From assembly GCF_000423665.1 (NCBI RefSeq), contig NZ_AUIK01000021.1:1-64000 (forward strand): a DNA stretch of 64,000 nt, read 5' to 3'. Both the position numbers and the translations under genes were made by a program. This DNA comes from Solirubrobacter soli DSM 22325. Lineage in GTDB: Bacteria > Actinomycetota > Thermoleophilia > Solirubrobacterales > Solirubrobacteraceae. The notes under the pieces were generated by a model, which did no database searches, was not told the origin of the DNA, and saw only the letters and a list, made by a program, of their open reading frames with translations. Shown piece by piece: positions 1-7,524 of the stretch. Numbering within the stretch: position 1 is the first letter of the stretch; every line of letters starts with the position of its first letter.

Positions 1-105
1 CGGGCCGCCGCCCGCGCCCGCCGGGCCGCCGCCCGCGCCCGCCGGGCCGCCGCCCGCGCCCGCCGGGCCGCCGCCCGCGCCCGCCGGGCCGCCGCTCCCG
101 CCGGC
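1..105. repeat. 21-bp tandem repeat encoding AGAGGGP heptads
   Basis: Four perfect 21-bp units (1-21, 22-42, 43-63, 64-84) and one diverged unit (85-105) run to the window edge. They are in frame with the minus-strand secreted protein and encode Ala-Gly-Ala-Gly-Gly-Gly-Pro heptads, a probable flexible stalk. The array may continue beyond the window. Confidence 0.9.
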
Positions 106-1221
106 CGTGCCGCCGCCACCCGCGGGCGGCGCGGCGACGGTCCACTTCAGCGTCGCGGGCGTCGCGTCGGCGTTGCCGGCCTCGTCGGTCGCGAACGCCT
201 CGACGTCGTGGGCGCCCGGGGCGAGCGCCACGTTCGCGTCGCACGGCCCGTACGGCTGCGCGTCGATCCGGCAGCGGTACGTCACGCCCGCCTCGTCGGC
301 GCCGAGGGCGAAGCCACCGTCGGTGGCGCGGATCGTCGTCTCCGGGGCGGTCGTGTCGATCGTGAACGTCCGCTCCGCCGGGAAGAGGTCGACGGTGCCC
401 GCGCCCACGCCGCGGACCCGCAACGTGTGCCGGCCTTCGGTGAGGTCGGGCAGCGAGAGCGGCGTGCTGACGCCCGCCGTGCCGAACCCGCAGCCCGCGA
501 ACGCGGCGCCGTCGAGCGAGCACTCGAAGCGGTCGGCGACCAGCGAGCGCGCCTCGAAGTCGACCGAGCGGCGGTGGGCGCCCTCCGGCGGGGCGACCGG
601 CAGCGTCGTGTCGACCACCGGCAGCGGCAGCTTCACGATCGGGCTCGAGTTGCCGCTCGGGTCGGTCCCGTAGACCCACACGTTGTGCGCGCCCTCGCCG
701 AGGTGCAGCCGCTGGCCCGCCTTGCACGGCGCGTAGCTGCCGCCGTCGAGCGAGCAGCGGTAGGTCACGCCGGGCTCGCTGTCGGTCCAGTCGAGCTTGA
801 AGTAGCCCTCGTTGCCGGCGACCGGCGTCGCCGTCGCGCCGGTCACCGCCGGAGGCTTGCGATCGACGAAGTGGGCGACCGGGGCCCACACCTTGGTCGA
901 GTCGCCGGGCGCGGTGACCTCGCAGTACATCCCCATGTCGCCGTCACAGCCGACCCAGCCGGTGAACTCCCACCCAGGCGCGGGGACGGCCCAGAACACG
1001 ATCCCGGCGGCGACGGACTGCTTCCAGTTCGGGCACGTCTTGCGGGTCGTGTTCGTGACCGGCGCCGATTGGCTGCATTCGGCGACCGAGCCGCGGGCCG
1101 GGATCGTTCCGGCGCCCTGGATCTCCATCGTGACGTCCACGGTTCCGGCGAACGCCGCCGAGGCGGACGCGCCGCCGGCCGCGAGCGCGGCGACGAGCAA
1201 CGCGAGGGTACGCGCGAGCAT
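1..1221 (-). CDS. Secreted Ig-like/stalk protein, C-terminus outside the window
   Basis: The gene reads leftward from an ATG at 1221 and is still open at base 1, so 407 codons are visible and the C-terminus is missing. A GAGGAG ribosome site lies just upstream. The first 25 or so residues form a Sec-type signal peptide, so the product is exported. Residues about 27-105 resemble an InlB-type bacterial repeat module with a W-x-G-C-D-G motif and several cysteines. About three Ig-like modules follow, each with a recurrent disulfide pattern (YRCSLDG, FECSLDG, YRCRIDA, each followed by a second Cys). The visible end is a Gly/Ala/Pro stalk. Such proteins are usually surface or secreted; no catalytic motif is visible and the ligand is unknown. 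Confidence 0.8.
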   Translation of the reverse strand, partial: MLARTLALLVAALAAGGASASAAFAGTVDVTMEIQGAGTIPARGSVAECSQSAPVTNTTRKTCPNWKQSVAAGIVFWAVPAPGWEFTGWVGCDGDMGMYCEVTAPGDSTKVWAPVAHFVDRKPPAVTGATATPVAGNEGYFKLDWTDSEPGVTYRCSLDGGSYAPCKAGQRLHLGEGAHNVWVYGTDPSGNSSPIVKLPLPVVDTTLPVAPPEGAHRRSVDFEARSLVADRFECSLDGAAFAGCGFGTAGVSTPLSLPDLTEGRHTLRVRGVGAGTVDLFPAERTFTIDTTAPETTIRATDGGFALGADEAGVTYRCRIDAQPYGPCDANVALAPGAHDVEAFATDEAGNADATPATLKWTVAAPPAGGGGTAGGSGGPAGAGGGPAGAGGGPAGAGGGPAGAGGGP

Positions 1222-1240
1222 TGGGTGCTCCTCGGTGTGA

Positions 1241-1279
1241 GCTGCCGGTCCGCGGCGGGCATCTGGCCCGCTGCCGGTC
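1241..1279 (-). promoter_or_regulatory. Leader with direct repeat flanking a hairpin
   Basis: This lies in the 5' leader of the secreted stalk gene. GCTGCCGGTC occurs at 1241-1250 and again at 1270-1279, and between them GCGGGC and GCCCGC can form a 6-bp hairpin with a 5-base loop. It could be an operator or structured leader. It matches no riboswitch class that I recognise. Confidence 0.3.
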
Positions 1280-1346
1280 AGCTGAGGTTGAGTGGGAGGC
1301 TAAGCCCGCCCGGCGAGGCGTTCTGCGTCAGATCGCCCGCGGCGAA

Positions 1347-1392
1347 TGTGTCGTTTGACACAGACGAGGGGTTCCTTGTGGCAAATGACACA
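1347..1392 (+). promoter_or_regulatory. Two CRP-like 16-bp palindromes upstream of the CBS gene
   Basis: TGTGTCGTTTGACACA (1347-1362) and TGTGGCAAATGACACA (1377-1392) are two 16-bp inverted repeats with starts exactly 30 bp apart, about three helical turns. Both keep TGTG-N8-CACA, the frame of the CRP consensus TGTGA-N6-TCACA. They end 43 bases before the CBS-domain start. Binding by the Crp/Fnr-type protein at 8093-8749 is inferred only. Confidence 0.6.
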
Positions 1393-1435
1393 GTATGGTT
1401 TGTGAGGACAGCCACCTGTTCGGAGAGGAGCGGTC

Positions 1436-1831
1436 GTGAAGGTCCGAGACGCAATGACAGGCGACGTCCTGACGATGACGCCCGGACGCAGCCTGCGGGA
1501 GGCGGCGAAGTTCATGGCGGACCACAACGTGGGCGCCGTGGTGATCGAGGATCCGGAACAGCCCGGGCCCGGGATCTTCACCGAGCGTGACCTCGTACGG
1601 TCCATCGGCAAGGGCGAGGATCCCGAGACGGAGCACGTCGCCGAGCACCTCACGTCCAACGCCGCGTTCGCCGATTGCGAGTGGGACCTCGAAGAGGCCG
1701 CCGACACGATGGCCAAGGGCGGTTTCCGCCACCTCGTGGTCGTCGACCATGGGGCACTCGTCGGGATCATCTCGATGCGCGACATCATGCGGGTGTGGCG
1801 ACCGAGCGCACGTCCGACAGTGTCCACGTAG
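1436..1831 (+). CDS. CBS-domain pair protein
   Basis: A 131-residue protein made almost wholly of two CBS motifs, residues about 7-60 and 70-125. The 'V-R-D-A-M-T' opening, 'G-A-V-V-I', 'G-I-F-T-E-R-D-L' and 'G-I-I-S-M-R-D-I-M' are typical. CBS pairs bind adenine nucleotides or related ligands and act as small energy or redox sensors; stand-alone actinobacterial versions resemble the hypoxic-response protein Hrp1. The start is GTG, chosen because GGAGAGGAG sits 5 bases upstream and the fold begins at residue 1. It overlaps the next gene by 37 bases, so the two are probably co-transcribed. Partner and ligand are unknown. Confidence 0.9.
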   Translation: MKVRDAMTGDVLTMTPGRSLREAAKFMADHNVGAVVIEDPEQPGPGIFTERDLVRSIGKGEDPETEHVAEHLTSNAAFADCEWDLEEAADTMAKGGFRHLVVVDHGALVGIISMRDIMRVWRPSARPTVST

Positions 1832-2502
1832 CCGCCGTCGCGGAGGCGCGCCGCGTCCGCGGGTCGGTCAACCTCGATCCCGCGGACGGGCGTCGCTGGA
1901 GCGCGATCGTCTCCGCGATCGACGGCTCGCTCGAGCTGCGCGTCTCCGAGCCGCGGAAGCGCCGGTTCTGGCGCAACGAAGGGCCGGAGCTCAACTGGCT
2001 GATCGAGCACGGGTTCACCAAGGCCTATGACTGCTGGGTGCTGCCGTTCGACGCGGCGACGCCGGACGAGGAGGTCGCCGAGCGCTGGATCGAGACGCTG
2101 GCGGGCGCGCACGGACTCGCGGCGGACGAGGTCGAGCCGGGATACCCGGGCCGCGGCGTGCCCGAGGACGACGTGCCGCCCGCCTCGGCGCCGCACGCCG
2201 ACCATCTCGCCGTGGCGCTGCACGCGATCGTCCGCGGCGAGTTCAACCGCATGAACGTCTTCGGCGGACGCCCGTCGGAGCTCTGGGCGTGGGTCTGGGA
2301 CGTCGTCGACGAGCCCGGCCTGCGGGTCGAGCGCCAGCATCGCGACGACCCCGACAACGAGATCGACCAGTGGCACATCGAGCGCTCGCAGGCGGGCTGC
2401 ATCAACGGCGCCGAGCAGTTGCTGCGCCAGATCGAGGGCGACTGGCCGGACGCGCGCCGGGTCCCGCTCTTCATTCACCTGCTGACGCCGCGCGAGGGAT
2501 AG
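1795..2502 (+). CDS. Conserved-looking hypothetical protein, 235 residues
   Basis: I do not recognise this family. The frame has clear coding composition and gives a soluble, Trp-rich acidic protein without signal peptide or membrane segment. Motifs that stand out are 'N-W-L-I-E-H-G-F', 'C-W-V-L-P-F-D', 'H-A-D-H-L' and 'N-V-F-G-G-R-P-S-E-L-W-A-W-V-W'. The GTG at 1795 is the first sensible start; it lies inside the CBS gene, and an ATG at 1675 in the same frame would lie deep inside it. The position between the CBS protein and a flavin monooxygenase suggests an operon but not a function. Confidence 0.7.
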   Translation: MATERTSDSVHVAAVAEARRVRGSVNLDPADGRRWSAIVSAIDGSLELRVSEPRKRRFWRNEGPELNWLIEHGFTKAYDCWVLPFDAATPDEEVAERWIETLAGAHGLAADEVEPGYPGRGVPEDDVPPASAPHADHLAVALHAIVRGEFNRMNVFGGRPSELWAWVWDVVDEPGLRVERQHRDDPDNEIDQWHIERSQAGCINGAEQLLRQIEGDWPDARRVPLFIHLLTPREG

Positions 2503-2511
2503 CGTTCGCAC

Positions 2512-3936
2512 ATGCCTTCAGTCGCGATCGTGGGTGGCGGGTTCGGCGGCGTCGGCGCGGCGGCGCTGCTGCGCCGCGCCGGATACGCCGACGTGACGCT
2601 GTTCGAACGCGGCGAGCGCCTCGGCGGCGTTTGGCACCACAACACGTACCCGGGCGCCGCGTGCGACATCCCGTCGCACCTGTACGAGTTTTCGTTCGCG
2701 CCGAACCCGCACTGGTCGCGCCGCTACGCGCCGCAGGCCGAGATCCAGGCCTACGTCGAGGACGTCGCGCGGCGCTCGGGCGTCGAGGCGCGGACGGAGA
2801 CCGAGGTCACCGCCGCCCGCTGGGACGGCGCACGCTGGCAGTTGCAGACGAGCGGCGGACCGTTCGCCGCCGACGTGCTGCTGACCGCGTGCGGGCAGCT
2901 CTCGCAGCCGAGCATCCCGCCTCTGCCGGGCCTCAAAGACTTCGAGGGAGACGCCTTCCACACCGCGCAGTGGCGCCACGACGTGCCGCTGGCCGGCAAG
3001 CGCGTCGCGGTGATCGGCAGCGGCTGCAGCGCGGTCCAGGTCGCCCCGGCGATCGCGGACGAGGTCGCCTCGCTCACGGTCTACCAGCGCTCACCCGCCT
3101 GGACGATCCCGAAGCTCGACTTCGCCTACTCGGACCGCATGCAGGCCTTGTTCGAGCGCTTCCCGGCGCTCCAGAGGCTCGACCGCGCCTCGATCTTCTA
3201 CTTCCACGAGTTCTTCACCTACGGCATGACCCGCCACCGCCCGTTGCTGAAGCTGCTCGAGGGCGCCGGACGGCTGAACATCCGCAAGGGCATCAAGGAC
3301 CCCGCGCTGCGCCGCCGCGTGACCCCCACCGACGAGGTCGGCTGCAAGCGGATCATGCTCACCGACGACTGGTATCCCACGCTCGCGCGGCCGGACGTCG
3401 AGCTCGTCACGGACGGGCTCGAGACGATCACGCCGACCGGGATCCGCGCCGGCGGGCGTGAGCGCGAGGCCGACGTGATCGTGCTCGCCACCGGCTTCAA
3501 GAGCCACGAGTTCGTCGCGCCGATGGAGATCGCCGGCCCGCACGCGACGCTCGCCGAGGCGTGGGCGGGCGTCGCCCGCGCCTATCTCGGCGTCACCGTC
3601 CCCGGCTTCCCGAACCTGTTCCTGCTGTATGGCCCGAACACCAACGGCGGCACCGGCTCGGTCGTCTCGACCATCGAGTCCTCGATCGCGCACGTGCTCG
3701 CGGCGTTGCGCGAGCTCGACCGCCGCGGCGCCTCGACCATCGAGGTCCGGCGCGAGGCCGCCGACGCGTTCAACGCCGACCTGCGCGAGGCGCTGGCCGG
3801 CACCGTCTGGCACTCCGGCTGCACGAACTGGTACGTCGACGAGCACGGCAACGACCCGTCGCAGTGGCCGTGGACGTGGCTCGAGTACCGCCGCCGCACC
3901 GCCACGCTGGACCCGAACGCCTACGCGCTGAGCTGA
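2512..3936 (+). CDS. Baeyer-Villiger-type flavin monooxygenase
   Basis: A 474-residue flavoprotein that would use FAD and NADPH to insert oxygen into ketones or related substrates. The FAD Rossmann motif GGGFGG is at residues 8-13 and the NADPH-side motif GSGCSA at 169-174. Between them is a fingerprint F144-x-G146-x3-H150-x3-W154-R, which matches the type I Baeyer-Villiger signature F-x-G-x3-H-x3-W apart from the final residue (R instead of P/D). Length fits small BVMOs. ATG follows the previous stop by 9 bases. Its end overlaps the convergent SDR gene by 16 bases. The substrate cannot be read from sequence; N-hydroxylating relatives are an alternative. Confidence 0.85.
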   Translation: MPSVAIVGGGFGGVGAAALLRRAGYADVTLFERGERLGGVWHHNTYPGAACDIPSHLYEFSFAPNPHWSRRYAPQAEIQAYVEDVARRSGVEARTETEVTAARWDGARWQLQTSGGPFAADVLLTACGQLSQPSIPPLPGLKDFEGDAFHTAQWRHDVPLAGKRVAVIGSGCSAVQVAPAIADEVASLTVYQRSPAWTIPKLDFAYSDRMQALFERFPALQRLDRASIFYFHEFFTYGMTRHRPLLKLLEGAGRLNIRKGIKDPALRRRVTPTDEVGCKRIMLTDDWYPTLARPDVELVTDGLETITPTGIRAGGREREADVIVLATGFKSHEFVAPMEIAGPHATLAEAWAGVARAYLGVTVPGFPNLFLLYGPNTNGGTGSVVSTIESSIAHVLAALRELDRRGASTIEVRREAADAFNADLREALAGTVWHSGCTNWYVDEHGNDPSQWPWTWLEYRRRTATLDPNAYALS

Positions 3937-4571
3937 AGCTTGGCCGCCGCGGTGTCGGCGTCGGCGATCACCTCGGTCAGCCCCGCCTCGATGCCGTCCA
4001 GCGCCTGCCGGACGACGTCCGCCGGGTCGTTCTTGGGGATGTCCCAGCCGGCCATCATGTCGGTGTCCGTGCTGCTCAGGAACAGGCCGGTGACGAGCGT
4101 GTCCGGCAGCTCGAGCCGGATGCCGTTGGTCAGGCTCCAGGCCGCGGCCTTGGAGACCGCGTACGCGTTCGCGCCCTGGAACGAGAGCCACGACAGGCGG
4201 CTCAGCACGTTCAGGATGGCGTCGAGGCGCGGGGCGAAGGCGCGGACCATGTTCAGCGTGCCGAACAGGTTCGTCTCGAGCTCAACCCGAATGCGGTCGA
4301 GGTCGCCGCTGACGAGGTCGGTGCCGGTCGAGACGCCCGCGTTGTTGATCAGCAGCCGCACGTCAGGCGCGGCCTGCGCGGCCGCCGCCACCTGGGCCGG
4401 GTCCGTGATGTCGAGCTGGATGGGGATGACGCCGTCGAGGTCGATGCCGCGCGGGTCACGCGCCGCGGCGTAGACCTTCGCGGCACCGCGGTCGAGGAGC
4501 TGCATGGCGAAGTGGCGGCCGATGCCGCGGTTCGCGCCGGTGACCAGCGCGATCGTTCCGTCGATGTCCAT
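3921..4571 (-). CDS. Short-chain dehydrogenase/reductase (SDR)
   Basis: A 216-residue classical SDR with the nucleotide motif TGANRGIG at residues 11-18, NNAG at 76-79, a catalytic Ser near 124-127 and Tyr137-x3-Lys141. It should be an NAD(P)-dependent oxidoreductase of unknown substrate. The ATG at 4571 is chosen because the Rossmann strand starts at residue 6; the frame stays open upstream but without SDR character. It is divergent from an AraC-type regulator across a 60-bp gap with palindromes, a common arrangement for a regulator and its target. The stop lies inside the 3' end of the convergent monooxygenase. Confidence 0.9.
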   Translation of the reverse strand: MDIDGTIALVTGANRGIGRHFAMQLLDRGAAKVYAAARDPRGIDLDGVIPIQLDITDPAQVAAAAQAAPDVRLLINNAGVSTGTDLVSGDLDRIRVELETNLFGTLNMVRAFAPRLDAILNVLSRLSWLSFQGANAYAVSKAAAWSLTNGIRLELPDTLVTGLFLSSTDTDMMAGWDIPKNDPADVVRQALDGIEAGLTEVIADADTAAAKLQLSA

Positions 4572-4589
4572 GTTCCGCAGGCTATGCGT

Positions 4590-4621
4590 GTATCGATACC
4601 TGATCTGCGCTGATTGATATC
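4590..4621. promoter_or_regulatory. Palindromic operator between SDR and AraC genes
   Basis: The 60-bp divergent gap holds the perfect 10-bp palindrome GTATCGATAC (4590-4599) and GATATC (4616-4621). It is markedly more AT-rich than its surroundings. Likely promoters and the binding site for the AraC-type protein; inferred from position. Confidence 0.45.
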
Positions 4622-4631
4622 TATATGCGTC

Positions 4632-5528
4632 ATGGATGTGCTCGCCGATGTGCTCTCGCTCGCCCGGGTCCACGGAACGCTCGGAGCGCGGATCGAGGCG
4701 GGTGCGCGCTGGGGCTGGTGGGCGACCGGCATCAGGGGCGCCGCGTTTCACGCGGTGACCTCGGGCACGGCCTGGCTCGCGCCGCGCGGGCAGGCCCCGC
4801 GGCAGCTGCTGCCCGGCGACGTCGTCCTTCTCCCCCACGGCACCGAGCACGCGATCGGCGCCGACGAGGCGACCGTCGCCGCCACCGGCCCGGACAACTC
4901 GAGCGGCTACGAGCGCGCCGGCGGCGCCGTCGTCCGGATCGGCTCCGGCGACACCCGCACCCACATCCTCTGCGCGCACTACGAGCACGACCCGGCGATC
5001 TCGCTCTTCGCGCCGCTGCCCGACGTGATCCACATCCAGGGCGCCTACGAGCTCGACGACACCGTCCGCCTCCTCGGCCGCGAGCTCGCCTCCCCCGGCC
5101 TCGCGACCGGCGTCGTGCTCGACCGGCTCGTCGACATCCTGCTCGTCCAGCTCCTCCGGGCGTGGCTGGCGACCGCGCCCGTCGCCGTGCCCTCGTGGCT
5201 CGGCGCGCTGCGCGACCCGGTCGTCGGCGACGCGGTGTCACTCCTGCATGCCGCGCCCGACCGCGACTGGACCAACGCCGCGTTGGCGCGCGAGCTCGCG
5301 GTCTCCCCCGCGACCCTCGGCCGCCGCTTCGCCACCGCGCTGGGCGAGACGCCCGCCGCCTACCTGACCCGCTGGCGGATGGACCTCGCCGCCCGCCGCC
5401 TGCGCGACACCGACGACCCGCTCGCCGCGGTCGCCCGCTCGGTCGGCTACACGTCGGTCTACGCCTTCAGCCGGGCGTTCAGCCGCACCCGCGGCCTCCC
5501 GCCGGGTCGCTACCGCGCGGCCGCCTGA
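4632..5528 (+). CDS. AraC-family regulator with N-terminal cupin
   Basis: A 298-residue regulator. The N-terminal half is a cupin-type sensing domain ('R-Q-L-L-P-G-D-V-V-L-L-P-H-G'). The last ~100 residues hold two helix-turn-helix motifs typical of AraC ('N-A-A-L-A-R-E-L-A-V-S-P-A-T-L-G-R-R-F' and 'A-V-A-R-S-V-G-Y-T-S-V-Y-A-F-S-R-A-F-S-R'). The ATG at 4632 is preferred to an in-frame TTG at 4614, which would fall in the operator-like region. The divergent SDR is the likely target. Its 3' end overlaps the convergent aldo/keto reductase by 19 bases. The effector is unknown. Confidence 0.9.
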   Translation: MDVLADVLSLARVHGTLGARIEAGARWGWWATGIRGAAFHAVTSGTAWLAPRGQAPRQLLPGDVVLLPHGTEHAIGADEATVAATGPDNSSGYERAGGAVVRIGSGDTRTHILCAHYEHDPAISLFAPLPDVIHIQGAYELDDTVRLLGRELASPGLATGVVLDRLVDILLVQLLRAWLATAPVAVPSWLGALRDPVVGDAVSLLHAAPDRDWTNAALARELAVSPATLGRRFATALGETPAAYLTRWRMDLAARRLRDTDDPLAAVARSVGYTSVYAFSRAFSRTRGLPPGRYRAAA

Positions 5529-6553
5529 AAGCCGGGGATCCGCGCCATGAGGCGCTGCAACTCGGCCTCCTCCGAAACGCCCTGGAAGTCGTGGCGGGGC
5601 GTGTACGGGCGCTCCAACCGCTCGATCTCGTCGGCGGTCAGGTCGATCGCGAGCGAGGCGACCGCGTCGTCGACGTGCGACGTCCGCCCCGCGCCGACCA
5701 GCGGCGCGACGACCACCGGGTTCGCCCGCAGCCACGCCAGCGCGATCTGCGCGCGCGACACCCCGCGGTCGGCCGCGATCTCGCCGACCGCGTCGACGAT
5801 CGCTCGATCGGCCTCGACCTCGCGGTAGAGCAGGTCGGCGTACCAGCCGTCGGTCTCCGCGCGCGCCGTGTCCTCACCCCACGGGCGGGCGAGGCGACCG
5901 CGGGCGAGCGGGCTCCAGACGATCGTGCCGACGCCCTCGTCGGCGCACAACGGGAGCATCTCGCGCTCCTCCTCGCGGGCGAGCAGGTTGTAGTGGTCCT
6001 GCATCGAGACGAAGCGCGCCCAGCCGTTGCGCTCCTGCAGATGCAGCGCCTTGGCGAACTCCCACGCGTGCATCGAGGAGGCGCCGAGGTAGCGGACCTT
6101 GCCGGCCTTCACGAGGTCGTGCAGCGCCTCGAGCGTCTCCTCCAGCGGCGTCGACTGGTCGAGGCGGTGGACCTGGTAGAGGTCGACGTAGTCCGTCCCC
6201 AGCCGCCGGAGGCTGTGGTCGATCTCGGTCATGATCGCCTTGCGCGACAGGCCCTTGCCGTTCGGCCCGGGGCGCATCGGATGGCGGACCTTGGTGGCGA
6301 TCACGACGTCGTCGCGATCGGCGAAGTCGCGCAGCGCCCGCCCGAGGATCTCCTCGCTCGAGCCCTGCGAGTACATGTTCGCCGTGTCGAAGAAGTTGAT
6401 GCCCGCGTCGAGCGCGTGCTTGATGAGCGGGCGGCTCGCCTCCTCGTCCAGCGACCAGACCGGATGCCCGCGGTCCGGTTCGCCGTAGGTCATGGCGCCG
6501 ATCGCGATCGGCGAGACGTCCAGGCCGGTGCGGCCCAGCTTGATGTAGTCCAT
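5510..6553 (-). CDS. Aldo/keto reductase
   Basis: A 347-residue NADPH-dependent aldo/keto reductase of the YajO/tas-like group. The catalytic tetrad is intact: Asp56 and Tyr61 (F-F-D-T-A-N-M-Y), Lys88 (A-T-K-V-R-H) and His129 (Y-Q-V-H-R). It should reduce aldehydes or ketones in the cytosol. The ATG at 6553 is chosen over a longer upstream extension because an AGGAGC ribosome site lies 4-9 bases before it and the barrel begins there. It is divergent from a TetR regulator with two identical operator-like palindromes in the gap, so TetR control is likely. Confidence 0.92.
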   Translation of the reverse strand: MDYIKLGRTGLDVSPIAIGAMTYGEPDRGHPVWSLDEEASRPLIKHALDAGINFFDTANMYSQGSSEEILGRALRDFADRDDVVIATKVRHPMRPGPNGKGLSRKAIMTEIDHSLRRLGTDYVDLYQVHRLDQSTPLEETLEALHDLVKAGKVRYLGASSMHAWEFAKALHLQERNGWARFVSMQDHYNLLAREEEREMLPLCADEGVGTIVWSPLARGRLARPWGEDTARAETDGWYADLLYREVEADRAIVDAVGEIAADRGVSRAQIALAWLRANPVVVAPLVGAGRTSHVDDAVASLAIDLTADEIERLERPYTPRHDFQGVSEEAELQRLMARIPGFQAAAR

Positions 6554-6577
6554 CGATGCTCCTAGAGTCTTCGTAAG

Positions 6578-6613
6578 CGGAGAACTCTCCACAAGGTACC
6601 GGAGAACTCTCCG
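6578..6613. promoter_or_regulatory. Two identical TetR-type operators
   Basis: CGGAGAACTCTCC occurs at 6578-6590 and again at 6600-6612, offset by exactly 22 bp (two helical turns). Each core is a perfect inverted repeat GGAGA-AC-TCTCC. They sit midway between the divergent aldo/keto reductase and TetR starts and probably bind TetR dimers cooperatively. Confidence 0.75.
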
Positions 6614-6624
6614 TTTATCAACGC

Positions 6625-7149
6625 ATGACGCCTCGAAGCGACGCCCAGCTCAATCGCGACCGCATCCTCCAGGTCGCCCACGACGCCCTCGCCGAGGACG
6701 CCGCGGCGTCGCTGAACTCGATCGCCAAGCGGGCGGGTGTGGGCGCGGGCACGCTCTACCGGCACTTCCCGACGCGCGAGGACCTGATCCTCGCGGTCTA
6801 CGCGCGCGACGTGCAGCGCCTCTCGGCTTCCGTCGAGGAGGTCCTGGAGGAGCACGAACCGCTCGACGCCCTGCGAGTCTGGTTCGAACGCCTGGCCGAG
6901 TACGTGCGCATCAAACACGGGCTCGGCGAGGCCTTGAACACCGCCGCGGCGCAGGCCGTCATCGCCGAGTCCTACGCGCCGGTCAACGCCGCCGTCGGCA
7001 CGCTGCTCGAGGCCTGCGACGGTCTCGTCCGGCCTGATCTCGAGCCCGCGGACGTCGTGCTGCTGATGAGCTTCCTCTGGCGCGCGGGCTCACCCGAGCA
7101 GGCGGCGCGCACGCTCGAGCTCGCGATCGACGGCGTGCGCGCCCGCTAG
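6625..7149 (+). CDS. TetR-family repressor
   Basis: A 174-residue TetR protein. The N-terminal helix-turn-helix is plain at residues about 10-55 ('R-D-R-I-L-Q-V-A', 'S-I-A-K-R-A-G-V-G-A-G-T-L-Y-R-H-F-P-T-R-E-D-L'), followed by an all-helical ligand domain that resembles the SbtR-type C-terminal domain. It is divergent from the aldo/keto reductase and close to the duplicated GGAGA-AC-TCTCC operator, so it probably represses itself and the reductase until an inducer binds. The stop shares the tetranucleotide CTAG with the convergent DUF2203 gene. Confidence 0.9.
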   Translation: MTPRSDAQLNRDRILQVAHDALAEDAAASLNSIAKRAGVGAGTLYRHFPTREDLILAVYARDVQRLSASVEEVLEEHEPLDALRVWFERLAEYVRIKHGLGEALNTAAAQAVIAESYAPVNAAVGTLLEACDGLVRPDLEPADVVLLMSFLWRAGSPEQAARTLELAIDGVRAR

Positions 7150-7523
7150 AGCGGCTGGCGGCCCGCGTAACCCGCGTCGAGCGAGTGCCAGAACCCGATC
7201 TCGCTCTCGCCGTCGATCCAGCAGAGGTAGACCTCTTCCTCCTCGCGGAACGACGGGAAGTCGATCAGTCCGCTGTCGAGGTCACGCAGGACGATGCCAC
7301 GGTGGTCGAAGGCCGCGATGCCGTTCTGAAGCTCGACGAACGCCTCCCCCACCTGCTTGCCGGGGTGGCCGCCGCCGTTGGTGGGCGAGCCCTCGGTCAG
7401 CGCCTGGCGCGCCTCCTGGTCGGTCAGGCGCGCGCGGGCGTCGCGCAGCGCGGCGAGCTTGTCCACCACCCAGGGGATCTGGGCGTTGGCTTCCTCGAGC
7501 GTGAAGTGGCGGGAATGGCGCAT
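7146..7523 (-). CDS. DUF2203-family protein
   Basis: A 125-residue cytosolic protein that matches the DUF2203 family: 'F-T-L-E-E-A-N-A-Q-I-P', a central helix, 'D-L-D-S-G-L-I-D-F-P' and the end 'E-V-Y-L-C-W-I-D-G-E-S-E-I-G-F-W-H'. Its biochemical role is unknown. The ATG at 7523 is preferred to a GTG at 7538 because the family starts there and because it follows the upstream stop as TGACATG, which suggests translational re-initiation. It is the last gene of a three-gene minus-strand unit headed by a Crp/Fnr-type regulator. Confidence 0.85.
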   Translation of the reverse strand: MRHSRHFTLEEANAQIPWVVDKLAALRDARARLTDQEARQALTEGSPTNGGGHPGKQVGEAFVELQNGIAAFDHRGIVLRDLDSGLIDFPSFREEEEVYLCWIDGESEIGFWHSLDAGYAGRQPL

Positions 7524-7524
7524 G

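Noticed and set aside
1..105. CRISPR-like array
   Set aside because: Units are contiguous without spacers and encode a protein stalk.
1355..1360. TTGACA as a -35 box for the CBS gene
   Set aside because: No acceptable -10 box lies 16-19 bp downstream; the hexamer is explained by the palindrome.
208..1590. Long plus-strand open frames opposite the first gene
   Set aside because: They are antisense shadows caused by high GC; the minus strand has the signal peptide, Ig-like modules and repeats.
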